Source of the DNA: Siphonodentalium dalli | Lineage: Eukaryota > Mollusca > Scaphopoda > Gadilida > Siphonodentaliidae | Direction of reading: 5' to 3' | Assembly (NCBI GenBank): GCA_032622095.1 | Contig: CP136061.1 | Coordinates: 188,550,369 to 188,614,368 of the forward strand | DNA: 64,000 nt | Part shown: positions 1-10,499 of the stretch, piece after piece | Numbering within the stretch: the stretch's first letter is position 1 | Layout of the letters: each line of letters opens with the position of its first letter | Program-made: the position numbers and the translations under genes | Notes under the pieces: model-generated | Database searches by the model: none | What the model saw: the letters and a program-made list of their open reading frames with translations, nothing else | What the model was told of the DNA's origin: nothing

Positions 1-590
1 GTTTTAACTAATGAAGAAACTCCAGAATACCTCACCCTACTTCTACCAGCCCGGGCAGCACATGTATCAAACAACCGGTACACTTTTAGACAACCGCGTT
101 TTTTCTACTCGTATACCACTGGACAACCGCACATTATAGGAACTCATTCTTCCTAAACACAACGCATGAGTGGAATAAGCTCCCTTCGTTTGTCATAGAT
201 TCTGAAAATATAACCGATTTTAAAACTCACCTAAACATAATCGCCCCTGCTCCAAAACCCTATCCACTTTATAGAACAGGTCATCGGAAGGTTAGTGTGA
301 ACCATTGTAAACTCCGAAACTATTGGGGCGACTTAAAGAGTGACATGCAAAATAATCCTAAATGTCAATGTGGCTTCCCGAAGGATGATGCTAGTCATTT
401 CTTCTTCCACTGTCCATTGTTCACCAACCAGAGGAGAATATTTGACCACAAACTTGAAACAAATAACTTTCATATAGAAAATATTAAGCATCTTCTCTGT
501 GGAATCTCTGAAAATGACCACAGAAGAAATATATTGCTATTTCATATTACACAATCCTACATTACTGCTGCAACTAAACGTTTTGGGTAA
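1..590 (+). pseudogene. 3' end of a non-LTR retrotransposon (LINE) ORF2, frameshifted
   Basis: Two overlapping plus-strand frames together encode the C-terminal part of a LINE reverse-transcriptase protein. Frame 1 is open from base 1 to about 150. The reading then continues in another frame to the stop at 588-590, so there is one frameshift near 130-150. The visible signature is the C-terminal zinc-knuckle-like motif: CQCGFPKDDASHFFFHCPLF (C-x-C, H, C), preceded by a WNKLPSF-type segment that is common just upstream of it in CR1/Jockey-like elements. The LINE at 37.8-40.2 kb has the same motif (CQCGSFETESAHHFFFQCPL), so the two belong to the same broad clade. The catalytic RT domain lies outside the window. 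It is a dead copy. Confidence 0.75.
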
Positions 591-1790
591 TTTCGATCAT
601 ATATTTTTCTCTGTTATGTCAACCTATCATTGAAAACAATTAGAAAATTAAATGCCCGGCCTTTTTAGATACAACTTATGACAACGTGAGAGTAAAACTG
701 GACACAATAAAACTCCACTCAAAGCACACTCTGTACAAATATTCACATCTGTTTCCCTGCTTAAATATTCACAAATTTCATCCTGCCATCTTGTTTAAAT
801 GTTATGTTATACCTTTTGTGTGGGAGAGGGACGTCACTAAGTTGACAAAACTTGTGTCGCAATCCCCATGTATATAATTGATATACAATAAAATATGTTT
901 AAATCAATAAATCAATTATACAATCAGGGCATCTTCGGTTTTTGCATCGAACGTTCGCTGAATAGGTATTAATGATATCCGTTTTCATACGTTTTCGGAT
1001 TGAGATATAGTGTCAATGCACAAATTATACATGAATGCGACAATGAATCCAAGTTCAAACAAGGACAATCGCCATGATTATTATTTCACCAAAAATTACC
1101 ATGTGGTCACTATAATGATATAAATTGCCGGTATTCTAAAAGGGAGGCGGTTCAGTGCATGTATGATATATTAATTTTAATTTAGCGTCAATAATGCACA
1201 TTGATACACACTATGACCTCCAGCAGTTATGGGTTTTTGGGGGGGGGGGGTAACCCATGATCCATTATATGACAAACATTTTCCAAATAGGTTGAGTATT
1301 TTTCGAGGTATGTGCCTTCAAAATTGGAGTTTGTCTAATTTCGGAGCCTCAATTTCTAAGAATTAGCTAAATTCCATATTTTATGGTTTGTATTTTAAAA
1401 ACTAAAGAAAAATGAAGGGATACATTGCTATTGTATTTTTTTCCTTACTAGATTGTGCACATAAATTTATTACTTTATGCGTCTATGATCGAGAAGACAA
1501 AAATATTCTTAAACAAAATGTGTATTCCATTGTATGGCCAAATTTGTCTTGTGACACAGAACTGGTGTGATCATCAGTGACACTGTGGTGAAATACCATA
1601 TTTTTGAGGTCATACTTATTCTCACTGAGAAACTTTGTGTTGCAATTAGTTTGAGGTGAAATTATAAATGCACTGGACTATCTTGAGAACAACATCCAAC
1701 ACAAATTCGACAAATATACAATGATATTATATGTGCAAACAGCCAGTAGCTGTTGTGAAGGAAATAACCAAACGAAATAGTGCTCATGTT
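591..1790. other. AT-rich spacer, no gene recognised
   Basis: Small open frames here look random. The only distinct feature is a run of 12 G at about 1239-1250. The first 100-300 bases may be the LINE 3' UTR, but no poly-A end was located. Confidence 0.5.
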
Positions 1791-2566
1791 AGGGTGGGTA
1801 CACACATTCATGTAATCTCTGTAATTATCGTGTATTTGGCGTTTTACATGGATCATACAGACAATGAATATGTGTCCACTGACAACCCAATCATTGCCGA
1901 CGTGCTGACCGCACTGATTTATATTTCCCATTAAGTCGGAATGTAGATGATAACCGCTATCTTGGACCGAGTTGCCAGGTCACTTAAAATAATTGTTGGT
2001 AGGATAACCCGTTCTATCTAAATAATTACCAGTCCTCTCTTGATATTTGTAGCAGTGGTGGATCAGGTTTTCCCCGACTTGGGGCTATATATGATCCCGA
2101 CTTGGGGCTATATATGATTCCGCAAGCTACCAGGCGGGGGTGGCTAACTCAGAGCTATTTAAGTAAAACATAATATATTGTACCTTCTTGCCCAGATTAT
2201 TATACATTCAACAAAGTCCCTTAGCGATTTGAAGCTTTCGAGACCCCACGCTAAACAAGTATCATGGTCGAACATGTTCTATATCAAGCCTGTATATGCC
2301 ATATGTGTCGCTTCTGGTGTTCGTTCATTAATAAAATGCCAGATATCACACATACTTCACTAATTTCCACATCCGTAAGAGAAGACATGTTTTGGCCTGA
2401 TAGCAGGCAGTTTGACTTCGCTTATCACTACTCGGTAAGTCTTGTCTGGCATGTTAACAATGAACCGCTCGCGCGCAGGTGATTAATGTTGTCAATTATT
2501 GGTGTGGCCATGTAAAATACATGTATTTTACATACATAAATTACATGCATGTGTGTATCCACCCTT
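1791..2566 (-). mobile_element. Family A terminal-inverted-repeat element, copy 1
   Basis: The element starts with AGGGTGGGTACACACATTCA and ends with the inverse, TGCATGTGTGTATCCACCCT. Over its length it matches, in reverse orientation, the sequence at 35018-35780, and in part 23807-26200. Shared internal landmarks include a GATCATATATAGCCCC-like block, a GAGACCCCACG segment and the CATGTATTTTACATGGCCAC block. It has no transposase ORF of its own, so it is a non-autonomous DNA element. A target-site duplication could not be assigned confidently. Small ORFs inside it are chance frames. Confidence 0.7.
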
Positions 2567-4416
2567 ACTTGGAAAATGAAGCGCACGAGGTAAAAAAAAA
2601 AATACGAAAGCCATCCAGCAATAACGAAGCTGGTTTAATTGGAACTTTTGTCTTGGTAATGGTATACATGTATCAACTAAGCCGTCGAATCCTTTTTAGT
2701 AATAAGAAAGACTAACAGTGTGTGTGGTGGGAGGAAAGTCGGGAGCAGCTGGTATTTCAATGGTTGTAGACCATCATGTGTAATGAGGAGAGTCTCAACC
2801 TGACCCTAACTCCCCGGTAGTGAACCACGTGTTGTCATGGAAAAGTCTTTGATGTTGAATGAGCACAGCTTGTAGACATAATTACACGCCTTTCGTGTTG
2901 TCTTGCTTGATCGAATTATGGGCGTGAATATATTATATTGGAGCGATCTCTCTGCATGCTTTAATCATTACAAGAACGAGAAAATACAAAAACATATTTT
3001 AAACAAGAAAACCAATGTCAGAAATGGTAACGCGCTCAAGATCATATATTATATACCCATGATTGTAATTATAGAATATAAAATATATTGGTTGGAATGA
3101 CCAACTCAGAATTCCGTTAAAATAACAATAACAACCAGCACCTAATTAACGAACCGGTGGCCGACTCTGTCGTCTCCGACCACAGCCACCAGTGGGCTGC
3201 AGAACGAAAAAAGTCTATAAAAGTTGAAATATAAGACTTACAAATTATCTTTTTCATTTCTGTTTTTTTTTTTTTGTAATTGAAATAGCTTATCACAAAC
3301 CAAAAATCAACATAATTGACATAACGACAATAAACGAAATTGAAATTCCAAACTACACCTTTTACCGGACTCGGATCCGGCTCGCAGTTCGACTTTTAAT
3401 GCTCCCAAAATTTTCCATTCTATAAATAAAACACCCATGTTCATGGATGTGCCCAGGCGAAACAAGAATCTCTACATTAGTATATACACGCGGCGCGCGT
3501 AACAACGGACGTTTCAATACGCTTTATATCCAGTGTCAAAGCATGTGGTCTTGATAGTACACAATTAATGTAGACTCGATATAAATTTTTTGCATTTAAC
3601 AAGTGTAATATGTCGGGCAGCGCGAACCCTACTTGCTCCTGATAAAGCAGTTCTCTTAGAGAATGGTAATTTTGAGCGTGATATTGTTGTAAGATCCAGT
3701 GTTAAAACCAGGTGACTATGCCCGTTGTGTAGCAATGTGGTGATTGATCGAGGTCCAGAGCCAGAGCTAGAAACTATATATATGATTTGATGTCTGGAAG
3801 AATGAGATAGCACTATTTGGGTTACTGTTTGTATAGTGTCGCTCACACAGGGCTAATCTTTCGACGGGGCTAAAGCCATATTATACCAATGGCATTCCAT
3901 GACAATGACGTATGCCTTTATTATCAATTAAAAAAATTTATATCGCCACCTAAAAATATAAAAGAAAATGTTAGGAAACCTTATTAAACCTATCTAGTAT
4001 ACAAGTACCACTTCGAATCATGCATCTTTCACAGCCAAATATAACTTACTCAATAAAACATTTGCTCTTACAGGCTCATATTCGAATTTTCAATCTTCCC
4101 GTGAATGCGAGTTTGTAATTTCAAACCGGTACGGGTGTATGTACGTTTTCGGGTAGCTACCCGTAGCGGTGCACGTTTTGTAATCGCAAACTGTTTTACG
4201 GGCAGAATTCATCATTATCCGCAATCTATGACTGCATGATAATTATGTTTCAAACGAACTACCTAACGTCAAAAAGTGTCTAATATTTATGATAAAATCG
4301 GAAATGAGTCGGAATTTCAATTAAATTTATCGGGGTGAGAGCAAGTTATGGTCGCTATCCCATTGAGGGAACATTCCGCTTTGCGAAATTATGTTTTGAA
4401 TAGTGGATATCACCAT
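2567..4416. other. Spacer with dispersed repeat fragments, no gene recognised
   Basis: Bases 2998-3095 (AAACAAGAAAACCAATGTCA...) recur in diverged form at 12840-12960, so they are a piece of a dispersed repeat. Poly-T and TA-rich runs occur near 3265 and 3780. I saw no conserved coding frame on either strand. Confidence 0.45.
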
Positions 4417-4590
4417 TTAAAGGGGTACTGTACGCCAATTTCAATAAATTCCCGGTAACAATTGCGATCTAATATCAATATTATATTTTAAAATAACGTA
4501 TTTGAGTCGACGATGTCTACTGAAAACGTTTCGGTTAACAGGCTATCATAAAAGTCAAATTGAATTATTTAATATAAATGAATTTATGCC
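4417..4590 (+). mobile_element. Left half of a split TTAA-flanked element (family B)
   Basis: This starts TTTAAAGGGGTACTGTAC and matches the first 170 bp of the intact copy at 61164-61817. The remaining part of the same copy lies at 11576-12025, after a 7 kb insertion. The TTAA at the edge suggests a piggyBac-like target preference. That is inferred from the flanks only, since no transposase is present. Confidence 0.75.
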
Positions 4591-5862
4591 CCGACTCCAT
4601 TTAAAGCTTTGACATGAGTTTGGACCCATAGGTTATGCCCTGACTTATTATCAAGCCTTGACATAACAAACATATAACCCCCTTTTTTATTTGTTGGGAT
4701 AAATAGACACTAAAACATAATTTCCATGTCCGACGATTTATTCTCGCCTCTGGTTGAAACATTTACAAAATAGCAATGTACATAGTTATTGCTGTTCATG
4801 AATTTTAGGAATTGCTTTCGCATCAAATTTTTTGCTTGTAACCAGTTATGTAACCCTAATGTGGGTGTAAAACGCCATATGGCTGAAATTGAGCCTACTG
4901 AGTTTGCGAAATTCAAGACATGCACCCACAGAGAAAGAAAAGGAGCGGACAGGGAAACCCTTACTTCCAATGCTGCCATAGAAGAAACAAGATTATCACA
5001 TAATTATATACAATGAAAACACCCAGTGTAGAAAGACCTCTAGGTATTTTTTGGCACTTAACGCATGAGGTAACTTAATCACTCTCAGGTGCCAAACAAA
5101 CTTGATGGCTGAATAAACGTGCTGGCTTACATTTACCCCTAAAATTATTAATATTGGTGGCATTTTCACTATATATATCATGACCAAATAATAGTGATGG
5201 CCAACATATTCCTCCAAAATTAATAAGCGTGCCAGCACGTTTACCCGGCACCCAAGAGTAAGTATCACAGTGGGAAACACAAACCACACCAACAATTATA
5301 TACATCCGCATATCTAGCCTTTCATAGAAAGGATCGCTCACTCTCGATTTGACTAAATGAACTACGGCATGCCAAATTCTCTATACTACCATACAATACA
5401 TTTATTTCTGGCTATCCTTGTAGCGTCATTTTGACAAACTTGTCATGTGATAGCCAGGCATGGCCCCCCATTGGAATAGACAACATGCTCTGGACAAATG
5501 AAGACCAGGCCCTCCCCCGAAAACTGCACAATAAGCTCATCCTATCAGAAAAACTTGAAAAGCAAAATTGATCACAAGGAAAAGAAAAACCTTGCATGAC
5601 ATCTACAAAGTATGCAGCCACTGTCTTGGTCCTCTTGCTTGTGACGACAAGCTCCAAATGAGGATCAAGACTCGACTCCAAAGTTGAAAGAGATGGCAGA
5701 AATCCTTTGGCCTGTAACGACAGGCTCAACAAAAGAAAACTACCACCCCCCCCCCAAAAAGTGTTCACTGATGATAAATGGTCATTAATAAACATCCTAA
5801 TGATTGAATATATGGTTATGGTAGCCAGGTCCCTGAGGATAGAAAAATTACAAGTTTATAGC
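4591..5862 (-). other. 3' non-coding region of the YR retrotransposon
   Basis: This 1.27 kb stretch lies downstream of the recombinase stop. It has a C run near 5747 and a partial inverted relation between the GTGCTGG (about 5120) and GCCAGCACG (about 5230) blocks. I saw no copy of the 5' leader here. Small ORFs on either strand look like chance frames. Confidence 0.5.
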
Positions 5863-6816
5863 TTAATAAAGAACTGGTGGACGGATGTACTTTTTAAATG
5901 CGTCTGACTGCCATCGACCTAAAGACCGAATCTGTGCATCGGAGAAACCACGTGCTGCGGCAAGACAAGCACCGCCAATACGGAATGAATGCGCTTTAAA
6001 GACTTGCCCATCTAAATTAAGGTATGTCAAAACTTGTGCCAATACTTGATCAAACAAACGGCGAGGAATACCTTTGCCATCTGGGTGGCAAAATAGGGGG
6101 GCTTCGGCATGACCCCGAGTCTGCCTATACTGCTGCATAATCCGAAAGGGACAAAGTAACTCTGCCGATCGAGGCCGGATTGCGATAAAGTGTGGTGTCC
6201 CTGAAACATTGTGCTTGAAATGACGAAACCGTATTACGATCTCGTCTTCTTTCCAAATAACATCATTTGCTGTTATAACCATATGGGAATGTGATTCGCG
6301 TGTAACACAGATTTCTCCGATGCGAGACAAGGTAAAAAAGGCAAAAACAAACATTGCGCTGAAAAGCCTAGATTGATAGTTACTCGATACACACTGCGGA
6401 ATTGCTTGTAGGAAACGCTCAAGTAAGGACAATGTGACAGGCATGCGGAGGTCGCAGGAAGGACGAGACTTTTGAAAACCAATGATTAATTTCTGGAGAT
6501 AAAAATCTTTAGTTGGGTCACCGACACCTTGTATTTTATGAAAGAAACTAATAACCGATAACACCGTGCGTACTGTTGCCACCCCATAAGAAGCATTATA
6601 TAAGTGGGCCACAAAAAGACAAACCGTACCAACCGAGATAGGTATTTCGGTTGAAAGATTATACTTCTGACAGAAAGCTAAAAAGTTTCCCCAATATTTG
6701 CTGTAAGTTTCTTTAGTTGTCGTGGCCATAGCCTGATCAGCTAGATGCTTCATAGTGGAAATAAGTTGCCGATGGTAAGCTGAGGTGGTATCGCTGTAGG
6801 TTCGGCTACTGCCCAT
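5863..6816 (-). CDS. Tyrosine recombinase (YR) of the retrotransposon
   Basis: This 317-residue protein integrates the element's circular DNA by strand exchange. Residues about 20-110 form the SAM-like core-binding domain (TYSKYWGNFLAFC...). Residues about 125-315 form the catalytic domain. The complete active-site set is visible: R165 in FTLSRIGEIC, H276 and R279 in HSFRIGG, W302 in LGRWQSD and nucleophile Y310 in FKKYIRP. The start at 6816 overlaps the end of the RT/RNase H frame by 67 bases in a different frame. Expression may therefore depend on frameshifting, reinitiation or the upstream MGSSRTYS start itself. The ORF has no internal stop and looks intact. Confidence 0.92.
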   Translation of the reverse strand: MGSSRTYSDTTSAYHRQLISTMKHLADQAMATTTKETYSKYWGNFLAFCQKYNLSTEIPISVGTVCLFVAHLYNASYGVATVRTVLSVISFFHKIQGVGDPTKDFYLQKLIIGFQKSRPSCDLRMPVTLSLLERFLQAIPQCVSSNYQSRLFSAMFVFAFFTLSRIGEICVTRESHSHMVITANDVIWKEDEIVIRFRHFKHNVSGTPHFIAIRPRSAELLCPFRIMQQYRQTRGHAEAPLFCHPDGKGIPRRLFDQVLAQVLTYLNLDGQVFKAHSFRIGGACLAAARGFSDAQIRSLGRWQSDAFKKYIRPPVLY

Positions 6817-7802
6817 GGCGCCTGTTGTCTGAACTCGTCTACCTGCAACCTCGAGAGCAGATTCGATAAGCGATTGTCCTTACCCGCAATATGCTGACAT
6901 CGAATAACGATATTAAATTTGAGTGTAATTAAGACAAGCAAACGAAGAAGTTTTAAAAGACTAGAATCTGTAGTTGTTTGAGAATTAATGATAGCCACAA
7001 CTGCCGCATTATCCGAATGGAGCATGAGCTTATGATTTTTTAAACGATGTCCCCAAATGTTAAGGGCTAACCAGATGGGATAAAGCTCCAAAATGGCAAT
7101 GTTAAGCCTCTTGGCTGCAGGTGGCCATTCCCCATAAAACCAAAACTTGCCACAAATACCGCCAAACCCAAGGGTGGAGGCAGCATCTGTGTACATGTGA
7201 ATTTTATCTGCAGAAATCCACTGTTCCTCTAAAAAGAAAGTTTTTCCATTATATCCCTGCAGAAAAGAAAGCCATAATTGCAAGTCAAGCTTTACCTCCC
7301 TCGTCAGTCGTGCCCGGTGGGATGGGTGCTTGAGCTTCATAGATATGTTAATAAGCCGTCGCAGAAACACCCGACCAGGAACGACCACCGAGCAGGCAAA
7401 ACTCAGAGTACCGATGATGGATTGAAGTTGTTTGAGTGTAGCCTTCTCCATATTAAGAAGTTGCCTAATTTCTGCTTGACATTTCTTAATTTTGTCCAAA
7501 GGCAAAGTAGCCTCCATGCGACATGAATCCAACTGTATGCCGAGAAATTCCAAAGTTGTACTTGGGCCCAGGGTTTTCTCATGTGCTATCGGAACCCCTA
7601 AAATATCACACATGTCCAGAAATAATTGTAATGCCAAATCGGCTTCTTTATAGCTGCTAAGGATCAGACAAAAATCATCAAGATAGTGCACCAGTGGTAT
7701 GTGAAGTTTTGTGGTGGCTATCCACTCAATTGCAGTGCTGAGGCTCTCGAACAAAAGACATGACCGACTGCAACCCATTGGCAGGCACTTATCATAGTAA
7801 AA
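6750..7802 (-). CDS. Pol part 2: reverse transcriptase (C-terminal) and RNase H
   Basis: This is the continuation of the frame of the upstream RT piece, after two stop codons. Counting from the methionine at 7778, the polymerase box is YLDD at residues 32-35. A palm/thumb region follows. An RNase H domain of the DIRS type is seen by MYTDAA (D198), ILELYPIW (E231), HSDNAAV (D256) and HIAGKDNRLSNLLSR (D301). The tail FRQQAP...PTAIPPQL is typical of YR-element pol just before the recombinase. The residues before the methionine (FYYDKCLP) are the conserved lead-in, so the methionine is not the natural start. Confidence 0.88.
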   Translation of the reverse strand, partial: FYYDKCLPMGCSRSCLLFESLSTAIEWIATTKLHIPLVHYLDDFCLILSSYKEADLALQLFLDMCDILGVPIAHEKTLGPSTTLEFLGIQLDSCRMEATLPLDKIKKCQAEIRQLLNMEKATLKQLQSIIGTLSFACSVVVPGRVFLRRLINISMKLKHPSHRARLTREVKLDLQLWLSFLQGYNGKTFFLEEQWISADKIHMYTDAASTLGFGGICGKFWFYGEWPPAAKRLNIAILELYPIWLALNIWGHRLKNHKLMLHSDNAAVVAIINSQTTTDSSLLKLLRLLVLITLKFNIVIRCQHIAGKDNRLSNLLSRLQVDEFRQQAPWAVAEPTAIPPQLTIGNLFPL

Positions 7803-7805
7803 TTA

Positions 7806-8666
7806 TTAATTCCACTTAAAACCCAGCAAATGATGATCCTCCATTCGGACTGGCACCAAACGAAAGGCCGAAAGTACATCAATACGCAAAAGCACTGCCC
7901 CAACCCCGGTTTGTTTGATAATTGTAATGGCATCCTGCACGGAGGAGTAGTGAACCACTGATTGTTCATGCGGTATACCATCGTTAACGGAACAACCCTC
8001 CGGAAAAGATAAGTGGTGTATCATGCGATACTCCCCTGGTGTTTTCTTTGGGACCACTCCAAGTGGTGAAACGTGAAATGATGCAAATGGAGGAGCAGGA
8101 AATGGGCCTGCTATACGATTAGCAGCTAGCTCGGCCTTCAATTTCTTTTCAACAATATGTGGCAGCTCCAGAGCTGATTTAAGATTGTTAACATGTAAAT
8201 TCATGACCGACATTTGACATTCTAAATTGAAACCATGCCGGAAACCATTGACTAGGAAATTAACTTGCTGTTGATCATAGCCTTGAAGAAGAAAAGCTAG
8301 TGCTGGAACATTGATTGGTGTAACTACTGTACAATCAGATCGAAGTGCATGTAAATTGCCAGGGTTGCAGTGGATCACAACATTGTTCAGTGACTCACGG
8401 TCGAGAGCCGAATGGTTTCGGGGCACATCGGGTCCGAAAGGAACTGTTCCTCCGAAAGCTCCCCCGAAACCACTCATTCTTTCTGGGGCATTTTTGCAAG
8501 GAATGGTCCTTGTCGCACACCAGACATTTATGTGGGAATTCACATCCATCGCAGGACCCTGACCCATGAAATTTAAAACACGTTCCGTGAGGAAATCGAC
8601 GTCGTTGTGTTGGCATTGAATTTGGAGCAGTTGAATTTGGAGCGGTGCGTCGAAAAGTGTTGCCAC
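7806..8666 (-). pseudogene. Pol part 1: N-terminal reverse transcriptase, ended by a double stop
   Basis: The frame contains the linker VTPINVPALAFLLQGYD, typical of YR-element pol N-termini, then the fingers/palm motifs SPLGVVPKKTPGEYRMIHHL and LLRIDVLSAFRLVPV (catalytic D in RIDVLSAF) and LLGFKWN. Two consecutive stops (TAA TAA, 7803-7808) then interrupt it, and the same frame continues as the YLDD half. The N-terminal part overlaps the gag frame (8395-8666). The real entry into this frame is probably by a +1 shift (or -2) from gag, somewhere between about 8490 and 8395, rather than by the methionine at 8666. The double stop makes this copy's RT defective unless it is read through. Confidence 0.85.
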
Positions 8667-9198
8667 GCTGAGATTGCTGAGGCTGAATATGGCGAGGTTT
8701 GTTGGCTCTCGTATAGAGTATGGAATGTAATGAATCCCAGGTCAGATTCTCATCAGACTGGCGGAAAAGCCGAAATTGCCTGTCATACCAAGCCCAATTG
8801 GCGCCGTCCCTGGCCATTGATCGAATGAAGCTCTGGTATTGATTAAGAGCTTTAGAAGTGGATGGATATTTTGTGAGATAGATATCCTTAAAAATCTCAA
8901 ATGCAGTGAGCCACTGGTCTATATCATTAATTTGGCGAACCGGTTTGGGAACGCAAATTAGAGGTGAGCCCTCCCCAGACGGATTGACATCAATGGTATA
9001 TTGTGTCTGAGAACTGCCATGGTCAAGCAGTGAGGAGAATTCCACATATTCATCAGCCCATACTTTTCTTTTCAATGCTGGTGTAACATGGGCTGCCAAT
9101 GGAATTGCGGAATTCACCACCTTTGAGGGGCCAGCCCCATTGGCCAAAGACGGCAAGCATATCAAAGAAGAGGGGCCCGCATTGGATGTGTCTTCCAT
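8395..9198 (-). CDS. Gag part 2 with zinc-knuckle region
   Basis: A 267-residue nucleic-acid-binding structural protein. The middle (DINQWLTAFEIFKDIYLTKYP...) is the capsid-like region seen in DIRS-type gag. Near residues 200-240 there is a cysteine/histidine cluster: CFKFHGSGSCDGCEFPHKC, then LVCDKDHSLQKCP. This is typical of the zinc-finger end of gag in YR elements. Its ATG overlaps the stop of the previous ORF as TAATG (9200-9196), so translation may be coupled by termination-reinitiation. The 3' end overlaps pol in another frame. Confidence 0.82.
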   Translation of the reverse strand: MEDTSNAGPSSLICLPSLANGAGPSKVVNSAIPLAAHVTPALKRKVWADEYVEFSSLLDHGSSQTQYTIDVNPSGEGSPLICVPKPVRQINDIDQWLTAFEIFKDIYLTKYPSTSKALNQYQSFIRSMARDGANWAWYDRQFRLFRQSDENLTWDSLHSILYTRANKPRHIQPQQSQRGNTFRRTAPNSTAPNSMPTQRRRFPHGTCFKFHGSGSCDGCEFPHKCLVCDKDHSLQKCPRKNEWFRGSFRRNSSFRTRCAPKPFGSRP

Positions 9199-9584
9199 TA
9201 TAGGACCCTGGCTACCCGCGGTGTCAGAGAGGGCATAATGTCCTCACCAAAGTCAACAGCTGTTGGCATCGACTGCATCTGAAACAACTTCTGCTGCAGC
9301 TCCACAATCACCTGTTCTGTTTGGGCTGGCGAAAGAATGTCTGGAATGCACACTAAATCGTGTGTCTGAGTTTGCCTGCGTGAGTTCAATGTCATTGTAT
9401 GGTTTGCCTGATTGTCACTCTGATTATATGTCATATGCGATAGGCCATCCTCGATTGTGTCAGCTGCATTAGCACTGCGACCCCGTCTGCCCCTCGTTGA
9501 AGGCCGGCCTCGTCCTCTGCGTGCAGGGGTGGTCATGCTGGATTGCGGGCCCCGATCGGCACGTTTCGCTGTAGCTTTTGGCAT
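9198..9584 (-). CDS. Gag part 1 / small basic AT-hook-like protein
   Basis: The frame is open from 9632, but the start at 9584 (MPKATAKRADRG) is preferred. It is immediately preceded by a strong 3' splice acceptor (TTGTTTGCTTTCAG, AG at 9586-9585). The N-terminal part is very basic, with PARRGRGRPSTRGRRGR, which resembles an AT-hook (GRP core). The C-terminal half is a hydrophilic stretch with a short glutamine-rich helix (TEQVIVELQQKLFQMQ). It ends in TAATG, overlapping the next ORF. Function is inferred as nucleic-acid binding from composition only. Confidence 0.7.
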   Translation of the reverse strand: MPKATAKRADRGPQSSMTTPARRGRGRPSTRGRRGRSANAADTIEDGLSHMTYNQSDNQANHTMTLNSRRQTQTHDLVCIPDILSPAQTEQVIVELQQKLFQMQSMPTAVDFGEDIMPSLTPRVARVL

Positions 9585-10499
9585 CTGAAAGCAAACAACA
9601 ATGAAGCGAGTAACAGAGTTCTGATGAGCCACCGCTCCCCGAGTGGATAAGAAATATTACACTCTACGTCCTACGGTATCTGCTTAAATTAATTTGTGTA
9701 CTTATGATGTGTTTATATAAATTAATCCAAAAATTACACTGAAAGATAATAATTCATTGGAACCCTGTATAGCATGGATATTATTCATATCATCCGAACA
9801 AACTCTGCATGGCAGGGATAAGTACAATATTAAGAATTATGGTCTTCTAATGAATAGCAAATAAATGGCAAATAATTCAATATTAACAATCATAACCCCA
9901 AAAGCACACTGAAAGATAACAGTTCAGTGATAACCCTGCACTGCAGAGATCAGTGACACTACTCATAACAGTGAAAACTGATACATATAATTTAAAAGTG
10001 CACTGAGATATATCACCCCATGAATGACCCTGCAGAGCAGAGATAAGTGGTGCTAGAGGAGAGTTGTTTACAAGTTAGAGAAACACTGATCATGAAATTT
10101 GACCCAGGCATAATAGAGGCATGGAATCTAAGCACCAGAACACAGCAATGATAAATAACTCCCACAAGCACACTGACAGATAACAAGACATGTAGTAAAT
10201 AACCCTGCAAAGCAGAGATCAGCGGCAGGAGAGATGTGTTCGGTACAGGCCTATGATATTGGTAATTAATACTAGCAAACAGGCCTATGAGATTGGTAAT
10301 TAATGCTAGCAAAGAGCCTTGAAACACAGTGAACCCTTAAGGCTTGTCAACATATAGAAACACCACACCACTGCAGGTTGATGAACGAGCAACTTAACCA
10401 CCATAATTCTTCCAACCGGACACATAGAGAGACTGCACCCCAGATATGAAATTGTGGGGGAAAACAAAAAAAACATCCTGTGAGTGAACATTCACTTAC
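9585..10499 (-). other. Probable intron of the YR element, containing degenerate tandem repeats
   Basis: On the minus strand a consensus donor G|GTAAGT (10500|10499-10494) lies two codons before the SGNH stop. A strong acceptor, TTTGCTTTCAG, ends at 9585, directly before the gag ATG. Splicing these would remove 915 bases but would not fuse SGNH and gag in frame. It would place the gag ATG one base after the SGNH exon. Inside are about five diverged copies of a 100-160 bp unit, recognisable by CACACTGAAAGATAACA and CCCTGCAxxGCAGAGATCAGTG (near 9735, 9795, 9904, 10000 and 10160). Confidence 0.5.
10246..10313. repeat. Two tandem 34 bp units
   Basis: The units at 10246-10279 and 10280-10313 are identical except for two bases. 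Each begins CAGGCCTATGA and ends CTAGCAAA. They lie in the putative intron of the YR element. Confidence 0.85.

Noticed and set aside
2178-2482. Overlapping frames around 2.2-2.5 kb, matched by a frame at 34956-35282
   Set aside because: Both lie in family A repeat copies in opposite orientation, and the frames differ by stops and shifts. The match reflects the repeat, not a gene.
5412-5795. 127-codon minus-strand frame downstream of the recombinase
   Set aside because: It starts in a C/G homopolymer, has low-complexity leucine/serine content and lies in the retrotransposon 3' region without similarity to known YR-element proteins.
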